Shown: positions 25,167-34,521, counted from the stretch's first letter. The stretch is DNA of 55,942 nucleotides from Actinoplanes lutulentus (GCF_003259845.1 NZ_QLMJ01000032.1:1-55942), one strand, 5' to 3'. A program made the numbers and translations. The notes: generated from the sequence alone by a model not told the origin.

Positions 25167-25617
25167 ATTTCGGTCATGCGCTCGAATCGCGATTTCCTGG
25201 CGCGGGTGGCGCATTTCCTCGCTGCCGATATCGTCCAATCCGCATGAGGTGGTGCAGCGGATTGATCCGGCGCCGTGGGTCGTCCATGTGGACAACCTGG
25301 TGCATGCTGACCTGCGGGGTTCTGAATTTTCAGCCGGCCGGGTGTGATGTGCCTTCTCGCGATCCTGCAATTCGTGACGGCGTATTGCATCGTCGATACG
25401 CTCATGTCTTCTCTTACGGCGGGAAGCGCCCAAGCCATTTCCACGGTGACGGCACATAACGAGCGGGCGGTGCAGGGAGCGGCGTTTTATACGGCCCGGG
25501 GACTGACCGCGGCATATCGATCACGAGTCCTACACCCGCTGCGGGTGTGGCCTGCAAAGAGATACATCGCTCCCCCAGACGCCTGCTGGGAAGACCAGGA
25601 CGAACAACAGGTCGGCA
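25167..25617. other. Intergenic region (~450 bp), possible gene debris and a hairpin
   Basis: A 24-codon frame (25176-25247, MRSNRDFLARVAHFLAAD...) starts just after the barstar gene. A second frame across 25220-25350 reads like a protein end (QRIDPAPWVVHVDNLVHAD). They could be parts of one frameshifted small gene. An almost perfect palindrome ACACCCGCTGCGGGTGT lies at 25532-25548; without a T-run it is a weak terminator candidate. G+C content is visibly lower than in neighbouring genes. Confidence 0.4.
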
Positions 25618-26274
25618 TCAAAGCTCGCCGGCGTCGCTCCATCGCTCCGGCAGGCCTACCCCAGCGGCCTCCAGCCGGGCGAGCTCAGCCTCCGTCCCGA
25701 TGCCGGAACGGCGCTCAGGCCGCGCGACATACTGCTGAATCACCCAGTCCAGGAACTCCGGATTCACACCGGTGAGCGACACCGACCGCCGGCTGTCGAC
25801 CGTGTCCGGACCGACCGAGTCCCACGGCACCAGCCTCGACCCGAATACCCGGGGCTGCCGAATCCCGTCCACCCCGAGCCGCACCGGCCCGCCGACGTGC
25901 AGAGCCACGTACCAGGCCAACACCAAAGCTGTCGCCAACCCCGCAGACAGCGGCAAGTCTTCCCCGTCGCCGTTCAGCAGGTCGCGAATGTCTTCGGAGA
26001 GCTGCAGACCCGTCGTCACGGTCAGGATGCCGAGAAGCAAGACCGGGTACGGATTGATCGGTGTCTCGAAGGCCGGCACCGCGGGCCGCGGGACCAGTCT
26101 CCTGGGCCGATATCGAGAACCCGACAGCGCGGCAAGCACAACAAACGTCAACACCACGATCAGCATCGGCCAGAGAGGACCATCGAAGAGCTGCAGCGAA
26201 ACGCTCAGGAGTGACGTTGCGAGCAGCACGGCGGCGAAGAACCCGTAACGCCAGCGGTTCACCACGTCAGCCAC
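25618..26274 (-). CDS. Membrane protein with PH-like C-terminal domain
   Basis: 218 aa with four predicted helices: paired segments at ~10-30 and ~33-50, then ~73-90 and ~108-128. The soluble part contains VDGIRQPRVFGSRLVPWDSV (~133-152), the pattern of bacterial PH-like domains often found after two or four helices. The tail (ARPERRSGIGTEAELARLE) is predicted helical. Function unknown. A GTG start at 26274 is used; the binding site is weak. It is divergent from the NB-ARC/WD40 gene, 114 bp away. Confidence 0.6.
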   Translation of the reverse strand: MADVVNRWRYGFFAAVLLATSLLSVSLQLFDGPLWPMLIVVLTFVVLAALSGSRYRPRRLVPRPAVPAFETPINPYPVLLLGILTVTTGLQLSEDIRDLLNGDGEDLPLSAGLATALVLAWYVALHVGGPVRLGVDGIRQPRVFGSRLVPWDSVGPDTVDSRRSVSLTGVNPEFLDWVIQQYVARPERRSGIGTEAELARLEAAGVGLPERWSDAGEL

Positions 26275-26388
26275 TCACCGGAGGCGGCATGTGCGTCAAG
26301 CCGCAGGACTTGAGGTTCTACCACGTACCCAGTTCCCCCGTGTGTGCGAATCCGATTCGGCATTGCAGCAGCACACGGCTAACGCAAA

Positions 26389-29300
26389 GTGTCCAGACAG
26401 GAAATGCACAGCGAAAGGAGGGCCAGGCGAGGCCCCCGGTTAACATCCGCGGCCGACGAAAGTGCGGAACGTCTGACCGTCCGGGTCGTCGCGCCGACGG
26501 TCCGATTCGGATTGGATGGGACCGTGCGGATGCTCGCCATCATCCTCGCCGGCGTGCTCACGGCCGTCGCCACCGCGCTCTCCGCGGTGGCGATCAACGT
26601 CGCGACCGGTGGCGATGCCCCCTGGTTCCCCACCATGGAAGATCATCCGCTGCGCTGGACCGCGATCTCGGTGCCTTCGCTCGCGCTCGGCGCGTGGTTG
26701 CTCTGGTGGACACAGCGAGGGTACGAGTCCTCGCGCGCGACTCTGATCCCCGCAGCGCCGCCACCCGAGCCGTGGATGGTGGATCGGCCCCGTGAGCTGA
26801 CCGCCATCGTCCGCGCCCTTCGCCGCCGCCGAGGCGTGACCGTCGGCATCACGACGGCCGTCCACGGCGCCGGCGGGTTCGGCAAGACGACGATCGCCCG
26901 GATGGTCCGGGCCGACGCCCGGGTTTCCCGGCATTTCGGCCGCCGGGTGTACTGGGTGACGCTCGGCCGCGACGCGCGCCGAGGCGCGCTCGTCGAAAAG
27001 ATCAACGACCTGGTCAAGCAGATCGACCCGGCGCGCGCTCAACCCTTCACCGACGTACGCCAGGCAGCCGACCACCTCGCGGCAGTGCTCGCCGCAGGGC
27101 CACGCCGGTTGATCATTCTGGACGACGTCTGGGACGACGATCAACTGGCGGCGTTCCCCGTCGCGGGCAGATCCGCGCGGCTGGTCACCACTCGGGTGGC
27201 GACACTGGTCGCGGGCGGTGCGATCCCGGTGAAGGTGGACCGGATGTCGCCCGTGCAGTCCCGGCGGGTCCTGACCGCCGACCTGCCGCAGCCCCTGCCG
27301 CCCGAGGTGATCGACGGGTTGCTGGCCGAGGCCGGGAGCTGGCCGCTGCTGCTGCGTCTGGTCAACAAGCTTCTCCTCGACCAGACCCGGTCGCACACCG
27401 ACGTGGCCGCGGCCGGCCGGGGCCTGCTGGCGCGGCTGCGCCGGGAGGGCCCGCTGAGCGTGGACCGGCTCACCGGCGTCGTCCCCGAGCAGCTGGACGT
27501 CAACAAGCCCGAACAGCGGGACAAGGCGATCGGCGCGACCATCGAGGCCGGCGCCGGCCTGCTCACCACAGCGGAACAGACCCGGTTCGCCGAGCTGTCG
27601 ATCTTCGTCGAGGACGAGGTGGTCCCGGTCGCCCTGGTCGCCGCGCTCTGGCAGGCCACCGGCGCCCTGGACGAGACCGAGACCCGGCGGTTGTGTGCAC
27701 GCCTTGCCGACCTGGCGCTGCTGACGCTGATCGGAACAGCCGAGGGCGGCACGATCGGGCTGCACGACGTCGTCCGCGACTACCTGGCCGACGGGCTCGG
27801 CGGCACCGAGATCGAACGGCTGCACGGCGTCCTGCTCGACACCGCCCGGGTGACACCCTGGTGGCATCTGCCGGACCACAGCCGCTACCTGCGGGACCAC
27901 CTCGTCGAGCACCTCCTGTCGGCGGGCCGGGCCGACGAGGCAGCCGCTGTCGCCACCGATCTGCGCTGGGTGGCGACCAGGTTGGAGGACAACGGCCCGG
28001 CCGCGCCGGCCGCCGACCTCTCCCTGATCGACACGCCGAAGGCCCGGCGGCTGAACGAGTTGTTGCAGCAGACCGCACACCTGCTGGCCCCGACCGAGCC
28101 GCCCGGCGCACGCCTCGAGATCCTCTTCGATCGAGTGGCGCACGACGAGGACTGGGGAGCGCTCGCCGCTGAGCTCCAGCAACGATCCGCGCTCAGCAGC
28201 GTCTGGCCGCTGCCGGATCTGCCCGATCCAGCCCTGCGCCGCGCTTTCACCGGGCGGACCGCCGGAATCAACGCGCTCGCGATCGCCCCGGACGCGACCT
28301 GGCTCGTCAGCGGCGGCGAGGACGGTGTTCTCCGGCTCTGGGATCCGGAGTCCGGCCGCGAGATCCGGCAGCTCGGCAGCCACAAGCGCGGGGTGACCGC
28401 GCTGGCGGTCTCGGCGGACGGCGGCTCGGTCGCGAGCGGCAGCGCCGACGGATCGGTCCGATTGTGGGACGTCCCGACCGGCCGGCTGCGGACCGCTGTC
28501 AAAGGACACCCCGACAAGATCTCCGCGGTCGCGATCTCGCCGGACGGCTCCTGGGTGGCGACCGGCAGCATCACCGGGACGGTCTCCCTCTGGCATGCAG
28601 GCACCGGCCGGCCAGCGGCCCGCCTGATCACCGCGCCCTCCCGGACGATCCGCCGATGGCACCGGATCGTGGACCGGATCGTGCGTTCCTCGTTCCACCG
28701 GATCGACGGGATCGTCAGCATCTTCTTCGCGCCTGGCGGCGCCACGGTCACGGCGGTGGCCTACTACGGAACGGTCAGCACCTGGGACGTCGCGACCCGG
28801 CAGCGGAGGGGCGCCTTCGAAAGCGGCCGATGGCTGACCGCCGCCGCGGCGAGCCCGGACGGCACCCTGCTGGTCACGACCGGCGGCGGCAGGCAGGTCA
28901 CGGTGTGGGACACCCGCACCGGCGAGCAGATCGGCGTGATCGACGAAGCCGCGGAAAGCATCGGCTACACCCCCACCGCCGTGGTGGTCACCTCGGACGG
29001 CTCGTCGGTCGTCATCGCCGGTCAGACCGGGCTGACGCATGTCTGTGACGTGAGCACCGGACGCGAGACGAGCCAGATTCGCAGCCACGCCAGCCACGTG
29101 ACGGCCGTCGCCGCGGCATCCGGCGCCGGATGGATCGCGACTGCCGGCGTGGACGGGTTTCTCCGTACCTGGAATCCGGATTCCCGCGGTGAACACCCTC
29201 GGGAATCCGCTCTCGACCTGCCGACGGGGCCGATCTCCGTCGCGCCGGACGGCTCCTGGCTCGCGCAGGTGACCTCAGATCCTGATAGCACGCTTCGGCT

Positions 29301-30057
29301 GTGGCATCCGGACGGTCCGCGGTATGTCGCCGATCTCTTCGACGACCAGATCCGCTGCCTCGCCGTGTCACCACGGGGCGATTTGGCCGCAGCGGGCGGC
29401 CGCCGAGTCTGGATCAGGTGGTCCGGCGGCGAAACGAGCGAAGGCGACGTCGGTCAATGCTGGGCCATGGCATTCGCCGGCGACTGGCTCGCGCTCACCG
29501 ACGCCGGTGGCGAGATCGTCCTGAAACGGCCTGGCACCCTGAGGACCTGGCAGCGCCTGAATCACCACAAGGGCGAGATCACCGCCATTGTCGCCGCGCC
29601 GTCGGGTGAATGGCTGGCCAGCGCGGGCCACGACACCACTGTCCGGCTCTGGAACCCGGAAACCGGAGAGCAGCTGGCCCGTCTCAGCGACCACGCCGGC
29701 CGGCTGCATGCCCTGGCCGCGGCTCCGGACGCCACATGGCTCGCCAGCGCAGGCGACGACGGCACGATCAGGCTCTGGGACCCGGCGGCTCACCGGCTGC
29801 TCGCCCGGCTGGTCGCCGGCGTCGACATGATCACGGCTCTCGCCGCGACCCCGGACAGCCGCTTTCTCGCCTCAGGCTCCTACGACGGCGCCATCCGCGT
29901 CTGGGACGTCGCCGCCCGCCGGGTGATTGCTCTGACCCGGGTCGACGGGCTGCCCGCATCACTCGCCTGGCACCCCGACGGCCGGCGCCTCTTCCTCGGC
30001 GGTTACGGCGGCGTGTACTGCTTCGCGCTTCAGCCGACGAAAATACAGAACGTGTGA
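26389..30057 (+). CDS. Membrane-anchored NB-ARC/STAND ATPase with WD40 repeats
   Basis: Up to 1222 aa. Two membrane helices (~48-70 and ~91-108) come first. A NB-ARC ATPase follows: P-loop HGAGGFGKTT (159-168), Walker B LIILDDVWDD (241-250), sensor ARLVTTRV (263-270), and SWPLLLRLV in place of the GLPLA motif. A helical/winged-helix part follows to ~600. Residues ~620-1215 hold about a dozen WD40 blades ending in LWD/TWN/VWD. The architecture parallels Apaf-1: signal-sensing beta-propeller, ATP-driven oligomerisation, but no obvious effector domain; the membrane helices occupy the effector position. The GTG at 26389 has little support; GTG 26524 or ATG 26530 just before the first helix are alternatives. 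The 3' end overlaps the convergent VOC gene by 28 bp. Confidence 0.85.
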   Translation: MSRQEMHSERRARRGPRLTSAADESAERLTVRVVAPTVRFGLDGTVRMLAIILAGVLTAVATALSAVAINVATGGDAPWFPTMEDHPLRWTAISVPSLALGAWLLWWTQRGYESSRATLIPAAPPPEPWMVDRPRELTAIVRALRRRRGVTVGITTAVHGAGGFGKTTIARMVRADARVSRHFGRRVYWVTLGRDARRGALVEKINDLVKQIDPARAQPFTDVRQAADHLAAVLAAGPRRLIILDDVWDDDQLAAFPVAGRSARLVTTRVATLVAGGAIPVKVDRMSPVQSRRVLTADLPQPLPPEVIDGLLAEAGSWPLLLRLVNKLLLDQTRSHTDVAAAGRGLLARLRREGPLSVDRLTGVVPEQLDVNKPEQRDKAIGATIEAGAGLLTTAEQTRFAELSIFVEDEVVPVALVAALWQATGALDETETRRLCARLADLALLTLIGTAEGGTIGLHDVVRDYLADGLGGTEIERLHGVLLDTARVTPWWHLPDHSRYLRDHLVEHLLSAGRADEAAAVATDLRWVATRLEDNGPAAPAADLSLIDTPKARRLNELLQQTAHLLAPTEPPGARLEILFDRVAHDEDWGALAAELQQRSALSSVWPLPDLPDPALRRAFTGRTAGINALAIAPDATWLVSGGEDGVLRLWDPESGREIRQLGSHKRGVTALAVSADGGSVASGSADGSVRLWDVPTGRLRTAVKGHPDKISAVAISPDGSWVATGSITGTVSLWHAGTGRPAARLITAPSRTIRRWHRIVDRIVRSSFHRIDGIVSIFFAPGGATVTAVAYYGTVSTWDVATRQRRGAFESGRWLTAAAASPDGTLLVTTGGGRQVTVWDTRTGEQIGVIDEAAESIGYTPTAVVVTSDGSSVVIAGQTGLTHVCDVSTGRETSQIRSHASHVTAVAAASGAGWIATAGVDGFLRTWNPDSRGEHPRESALDLPTGPISVAPDGSWLAQVTSDPDSTLRLWHPDGPRYVADLFDDQIRCLAVSPRGDLAAAGGRRVWIRWSGGETSEGDVGQCWAMAFAGDWLALTDAGGEIVLKRPGTLRTWQRLNHHKGEITAIVAAPSGEWLASAGHDTTVRLWNPETGEQLARLSDHAGRLHALAAAPDATWLASAGDDGTIRLWDPAAHRLLARLVAGVDMITALAATPDSRFLASGSYDGAIRVWDVAARRVIALTRVDGLPASLAWHPDGRRLFLGGYGGVYCFALQPTKIQNV

Positions 30058-30440
30058 CCGTCCGGGTCGGCGTACACACGTAGTGGCTCTTCGGGGTCGT
30101 CGCTTCGATCGAAGCGCAACGTTCCGCCCAAGCTCAGCACGCGCTCGTGCTGGCGGTCGAGCTCGGCTTTCGAGTCGACCGCCGTGTCCAGATGCATCTG
30201 CTGCGGCACCGCGTCGTCCGGCCAGGTCGTCGGCGTGATGCCGTCGGTCTGCTGGAACGCCAGCTGCCACGACCCGTCATCGGCGAGCAGGACCAGCCAT
30301 TCCTTCTCGGGCTCGTCCGAAGACGCCGGCGGCTCGTCGCCCGGCCGATATTCCAGGCCGAGCAGGTGGCGGTAGAACTCGGCGAGCCGCCGCGCGTCGG
30401 TGGTGTCCAGGACGAAGGACCTCAGCTTAGGAACGCTCAC
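30030..30440 (-). CDS. VOC (glyoxalase/bleomycin-resistance fold) protein
   Basis: 136 aa, one VOC domain built from two beta-alpha-beta-beta-beta modules. The first (LRSFVLDTTDARRLAEFYRHLLG) and second (QMHLDTAV... and RVYADPDGHTFCIFV) are both recognisable. VOC proteins bind metals or drugs, or act as isomerases; the substrate is unknown. The GTG at 30440 matches the family N-terminus. It lies 11 bp after the large membrane protein gene on the same strand. Confidence 0.85.
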   Translation of the reverse strand: MSVPKLRSFVLDTTDARRLAEFYRHLLGLEYRPGDEPPASSDEPEKEWLVLLADDGSWQLAFQQTDGITPTTWPDDAVPQQMHLDTAVDSKAELDRQHERVLSLGGTLRFDRSDDPEEPLRVYADPDGHTFCIFVG

Positions 30441-30451
30441 ACCAAGCGTTT

Positions 30452-32788
30452 CTACCCCGGAAGCTGGTAGACAATCACGTCCCCGGCCCGGAACCGCTCG
30501 GTGGCGAGGTTGGCGAGCTCGGGCGAGACCGGCGAAGCCCGTTTGTCGGCGTAGAGCCACTTCGCCTTATAACGGTCACGGAGCTCGGCCAGGCCGGAAG
30601 CCGTCGGCGCGCTGAACGCCGCGTCGTTGATCCGCTGGCGTTCCGGCTCCGGCGACGCCGCCTTGAAGTACGGGATCCCGCTCTCCCCGTGCGCCGACTG
30701 CGTGGCCGGCTGGTACGCCCACCCTTCGAGCACCACCGCGTGCTCGGTCAGCGCCGACACCCAGAACGACCGGTTGGTGCAGTCCGCGTCGGTCTTCACC
30801 ATCTCGCAGTGCACGTTGGTCGCCACGTAGTCCTCAGCCGGCGCGTTGTCAGCGAGCCAGGCCGCCGCGCGCATCTCGTTCTGGGTGACCCAGAAGTCGC
30901 CCTTCTTGCCGGCCGACGGCGTGGTGCCGTTGAACGCCTGCTCGGCCTGGCCGGAGACGCCGCGCCAGGTGGTGTCCCAGCCGAGCCCGATGCCGGCCGC
31001 GACCAGCACGGCCAGGCCGGTGCCGACCATGGCGGGCCAGCGCCGCCGGTGCAGCCACCACAGGCCGGCGCCGATCGCCAGAACGATCAGCAGCACGATG
31101 ACCGGACGGCCCAGGTTGTATCGCCAGTGGTCCTGCCACGGCCCGTCCAGGCCGGGACCGAACCGGTAGAGCAGCGCGCCGGTCAGCGCCCCGGCGAGCA
31201 GGCCGCCGGCGATCGGCAGGTACGCCTTGCGCGGCGCCACCGCGGTGAGCAGCCACGCGGTCAGCGCGGCCTGCGCCGGGATCGCCGAGTAGACGAAGTA
31301 GAGCTCGCCGTTGGCGGTGTGGTTGACCAGCAGCGCGCCGGCCCAGCCGGCGATGCCGATGCCGGCCAGGACCCAGGCGGCCGCGTCCTTGCGGATGTCG
31401 CGGCGCAGCAGCGCGGCGAAGCCGAGGACCCGGCCGAGCTGGCTGATCACGAAGCAGACCACCAGCGCCGGCAGGATCAGCTTGAGACCCCACGGCACGT
31501 GGAACATCTGCTCGGGCAGAATGCCGCCGGTGCCGGGGATGTGGTCCTTGCCGACCACCCAGATGTACTGGCCCTTGAAGCTGAACGTGGCGCCGAACTG
31601 GATGCCGGCGCCGGATCCGCCACCGGCCAGGAACGGCACGGTCAGCGCCAGGACCAGCGCGGCCGCACCGAGCGCGCCGAGCATCATCTTCGGGAGCTGC
31701 CGGGTGATCACCCAGAGCGCGAGCCCGCCGAGCATGATGCCGCCGAGCAGCACCGGCAGCGAGCTGGACTTGCTGGCCGTGGCGACGACGAGCAGCATGC
31801 CGAACAGCGCCCAGCCGCGTTTTTTCAAGGGCACGCCCCGCGCCATGTCGACCAGCAGCGCCGCGACCACGGTCACGAACGGGATCGAGAAGGTCAGCGT
31901 CGGGCTGTACCAGGGCTCGACGGTCACCGGCCAGCTCGAGAACTCCGGCCAGATCGAGGCGAGCGGCAGCGCCACCGCCACGAACGCGGCGACCGGCCCG
32001 GCCCACCACACCCGGCTCGCCTGCCGCGCCAGGCCGGCAATGACCAGGACCGTGGTGATCACGATCGGTCCGGCCCAGAGGCGCAGCATCACTGTCGCCA
32101 GCTCGGCGCCGCTGATCATCGTGGCCGAGGCCCGGAACGCGTCGGAGAACCAGTGGTACTTCAGCGGCTCGCCGGCCATCTGCGGCTGGGTCGGGAAGAT
32201 CGTGTGGCTGAGCTGGGCGGCGTTCGCCCAGTGGTAGTAGATGTCGCCGAACAGCGAGTGGGTGACCGGCGGCAGCGGGTTGGTCGCCCACTCACCGAGC
32301 CCGAGGACCGCGACGGCCAGCACCGCGATCGCGGCGATCGCCCACGACCAGGCGAGCGGCAGCGGCTGCGGGTCCTCGATCCGCCAGTGCCGGCGCAGGC
32401 CGGGCACCGCCGCGAACACGGCGATCACCAGCAGCGGCCACACCCACAGAACCCCGCCGATCCCGAGGCTCACGAAGATCGCCCAGCCGATCAGCTGCAC
32501 CGCGATGCCCGCGGTCGCGCCGAACCCGATGTCCTCCGGCAGGTTGCCGCGGCTGCCGCGCAGCGCCCGGTAGACGAGCACGCCGGGCACCAGCACACCG
32601 AGCGGCCAGTAGACCGCGTACCGCAGCGTCTCGACGCCGGGCGTGTTCGACCAGGTCAGCAACCCGAGCAGCACCGCCACGACGACCAGCCAGGGCAGCA
32701 CCCGCAACAGGTCCGTCGTCCGCTCGGCCTTGACCTCGGCCGGCGCCGGCGCGGGCACCCGCTCGATGACCGCCGTTGATTCGCTCAC
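30452..32788 (-). CDS. Large polytopic membrane protein, GT-C glycosyltransferase-like
   Basis: 778 aa with about 15-17 predicted helices and a C-terminal ~170-residue soluble part. The first extracytoplasmic loop has an acidic-aromatic segment (FGDIYYHWANAAQLSHTIFP, ~residues 180-200), and KYHWFSDAFRA follows. This layout is typical of GT-C enzymes using polyprenyl-phosphate sugar donors, although the canonical DD/DE pair is not clear. The C-terminal part (NVHCEMVKTDADCTNRSFW) carries two Cys that could form a disulfide outside the membrane. The GTG start is preceded by GGGGGA. It is probably cotranscribed with the VOC gene. The acceptor is unknown. Confidence 0.7.
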   Translation of the reverse strand: MSESTAVIERVPAPAPAEVKAERTTDLLRVLPWLVVVAVLLGLLTWSNTPGVETLRYAVYWPLGVLVPGVLVYRALRGSRGNLPEDIGFGATAGIAVQLIGWAIFVSLGIGGVLWVWPLLVIAVFAAVPGLRRHWRIEDPQPLPLAWSWAIAAIAVLAVAVLGLGEWATNPLPPVTHSLFGDIYYHWANAAQLSHTIFPTQPQMAGEPLKYHWFSDAFRASATMISGAELATVMLRLWAGPIVITTVLVIAGLARQASRVWWAGPVAAFVAVALPLASIWPEFSSWPVTVEPWYSPTLTFSIPFVTVVAALLVDMARGVPLKKRGWALFGMLLVVATASKSSSLPVLLGGIMLGGLALWVITRQLPKMMLGALGAAALVLALTVPFLAGGGSGAGIQFGATFSFKGQYIWVVGKDHIPGTGGILPEQMFHVPWGLKLILPALVVCFVISQLGRVLGFAALLRRDIRKDAAAWVLAGIGIAGWAGALLVNHTANGELYFVYSAIPAQAALTAWLLTAVAPRKAYLPIAGGLLAGALTGALLYRFGPGLDGPWQDHWRYNLGRPVIVLLIVLAIGAGLWWLHRRRWPAMVGTGLAVLVAAGIGLGWDTTWRGVSGQAEQAFNGTTPSAGKKGDFWVTQNEMRAAAWLADNAPAEDYVATNVHCEMVKTDADCTNRSFWVSALTEHAVVLEGWAYQPATQSAHGESGIPYFKAASPEPERQRINDAAFSAPTASGLAELRDRYKAKWLYADKRASPVSPELANLATERFRAGDVIVYQLPG

Positions 32789-32930
32789 TTGTCCCCCATG
32801 GCTCCCGATCGGCAGCACGCTAACGGATCGTCGTTGCGTCGCTCGCCCGGCCACGGACAGCAAAACCACAGGTCAGAGGGGGTATTCCATGACCCGTTCA
32901 GAGCGAGGCCAACTGCTGTGCGCCAAGAAA

Positions 32931-33776
32931 TCACCACCCGATCAGCAACGGGACCAGCGCCAGCCCATTGATCGCCCCGTGCACCACGATCAGCGCCCAC
33001 ACGTTGCGGTACTTCGACCAGAGGTATCCGGCGAACACCCCGAGTGCACCGTTGGACGTCAGGATCAGCAGGGTGATGTCCAGAAACGGTCCGTCCGCGT
33101 ACCGGTGCACGTGCATCGCCACGAACAGCAGCGCCGTCGCGACGATCGCCGGCCACCGCCCCCAGAGCGCTTCGAGGCGGGTCTGCAGAATCACCCGATA
33201 GAAGATCTCCTCAAGAACACTCGCGGTCAGAAACGTGTAGAGCGCGACCACGGCAAGCTCCACCCGGCCCCAGTCCCCATATCCGGAAATGTCGGTCTCG
33301 ACCAGCGGGCTGTAGAAGAACAGATATCCCCAGACGGCGATCACCACACCGGGTCCGAGCCAGTACCAGAACCGCGGGATCCGCGCACGATGCTCGCCCG
33401 CCGGCGACACCGCGGGAATCCGCCGCAGCACCACCCAGGCCCCGCCCAGCAGGATCAAAATCTTCGCGATCGGATAAATCGCCGACTCACCGAGCAGCAG
33501 CCCCGCCACCGGAAACAGCAGCGCCAACCCGGCCAGCCACACCACCTGCCGCCGCAGCCGCTCATCGTCGGAACGCTCCAACAACGGCAGCTTCGGCGGC
33601 ACCAGCCTGATCAAAATCAGTCCAACGACATAGGGCACCACCACCGCCGCGAGCGGCACACCCCCGGCCTCCGCATCAGCCGACGTGGCCAGCGCCGTCC
33701 GCCCCATCAGCCATAACACCACCGGCGCACCAGCAAGCAGCCCGATCCCCGCCCCGGTCAACCCCCTGGTCAGCAT
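32931..33776 (-). CDS. CPBP family intramembrane metalloprotease
   Basis: 281 aa with seven to eight helices. The CPBP (Abi/CAAX-like) motifs are present: VLEEIFYRVIL (EExxxR), FVAMHVHR (His) and HGAINGLALV (H-xxx-N). These residues form the glutamate/histidine active site in the membrane. Family members process prenylated peptides, bacteriocins or unknown membrane substrates. Start MLTRGLTG at 33776; a longer frame reaches 34085 but runs into repeat DNA. It sits downstream of the long inverted-repeat element. Confidence 0.85.
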   Translation of the reverse strand: MLTRGLTGAGIGLLAGAPVVLWLMGRTALATSADAEAGGVPLAAVVVPYVVGLILIRLVPPKLPLLERSDDERLRRQVVWLAGLALLFPVAGLLLGESAIYPIAKILILLGGAWVVLRRIPAVSPAGEHRARIPRFWYWLGPGVVIAVWGYLFFYSPLVETDISGYGDWGRVELAVVALYTFLTASVLEEIFYRVILQTRLEALWGRWPAIVATALLFVAMHVHRYADGPFLDITLLILTSNGALGVFAGYLWSKYRNVWALIVVHGAINGLALVPLLIGW

Positions 33777-33867
33777 CAATCCATCATGGACACCACAAGC
33801 AAACCCATCCATGGATACGCGTAACCGAGGCCGGACAACCGCAAGCCCGCCCGCACCCGAGAGTCCA

Positions 33868-34430
33868 ACACCTGCCGGCCCTCCCCCCGGCGCGCTCCGC
33901 CGCCGGCCCCGGCGCCCCTCACCCCCCAGCCGCACGTGGCGACAGCACGTCACCAGAACACTCGCGAACCGCCCGACGTCGACACGCCGCGGCGGCGGCC
34001 TTCCCGGAACTTGTGAGTTCGCGGTCGCCCGGGCGGCCCAACCGCACAAAATCCGAGCAACGCCTCGCCGCGAGAGCGGCCGCACCTTCCGCCGCCGGAC
34101 CCGGCGTCCCCCACCGGCTGCACAGCAGGGTCGCCACCATGTACAGCCAACAGCCGTGCCGTACAGCCGACCGGCCGGCGGGCGTCAGCTTGCGCTCGCG
34201 GTCGCGAATTCAGGCCCTACGCGACCACAAGCACCAGCCCGGCCACGCCGGCTCGCGCTTGCGGTCGCGAAAACGGGCCCTGCGCGACCACGAGCGCAAG
34301 CCGGGCCACGCCGGCTTGCGCTTGCGGTCGTGAAAACGGCGCCCGCGCGACCGCGAGCGCCAGCCGGTCGGGGGTGAGGGGGCGCCGGGGCCGGCGGCGG
34401 AGCGCGCCGGCGGGAGGGGCCGGCAGGTGT
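33868..34430. repeat. ~560-bp element bounded by ~60-bp imperfect inverted repeats
   Basis: The left arm (33868-33927, beginning ACACCTGCCGGCC) and right arm (34370-34430, ending GGCCGGCAGGTGT) are reverse complements over about 60 bp with only a few mismatches and indels. The shared core includes GGCGCCGGGGCCGGCGGCGG. Inside lie about 440 bp with a 63-bp tandem array and no transposase. Length and structure recall a MITE or other small non-autonomous element. No target-site duplication is obvious at the ends. Confidence 0.8.
34193..34370. repeat. 63-bp tandem repeat, ~2.8 units
   Basis: Units at 34193-34255, 34256-34318 and a partial one from 34319 share CGCT(C/T)GCGGTCGCGAA near the start and CCACGCCGGCT near the end, with about 10 differences between the first two. 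The array abuts the right arm of the inverted-repeat element. The unit is a multiple of three, but no frame through it looks like a real protein. Confidence 0.85.
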
Positions 34431-34480
34431 CGAGAGACCACGGGAGGTGGTTGATGCGGTTGTCGAGGCCCGGTCTCGCG

Positions 34481-34521
34481 TATCAAAAGAAACGGCGCCG
34501 GACCACAATGGCCCGGCGCCG
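34481..34521 (-). terminator. Intrinsic terminator downstream of the Nudix gene
   Basis: A 12-bp stem with one mismatch (34493-34504 paired with 34510-34521; core GGCGCCGG / CCGGCGCC) and a 5-nt loop is followed on the minus strand by TTTCTTTT. This is the best-formed intrinsic terminator in the window. It lies 17 bp after the Nudix stop and ends the pyrG operon. Confidence 0.85.

Noticed and set aside
25344..25775. 143-codon plus-strand frame after the barstar gene
   Set aside because: The hydrophobic start looks suggestive, but the remainder is Arg/Pro shadow of the convergent membrane-protein gene and there is no good ribosome binding site.
26440..29196. 918-codon open frame antisense to the STAND ATPase
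   Set aside because: High G+C keeps the antisense frame open; composition is Gly/Arg/Asp shadow sequence with no domain, while the sense frame has complete ATPase and WD40 motifs.
30689..32779. 696-codon open frame antisense to the GT-C-like membrane protein
   Set aside because: His/Arg/Gln/Gly-rich shadow; the sense frame shows regular membrane helices.
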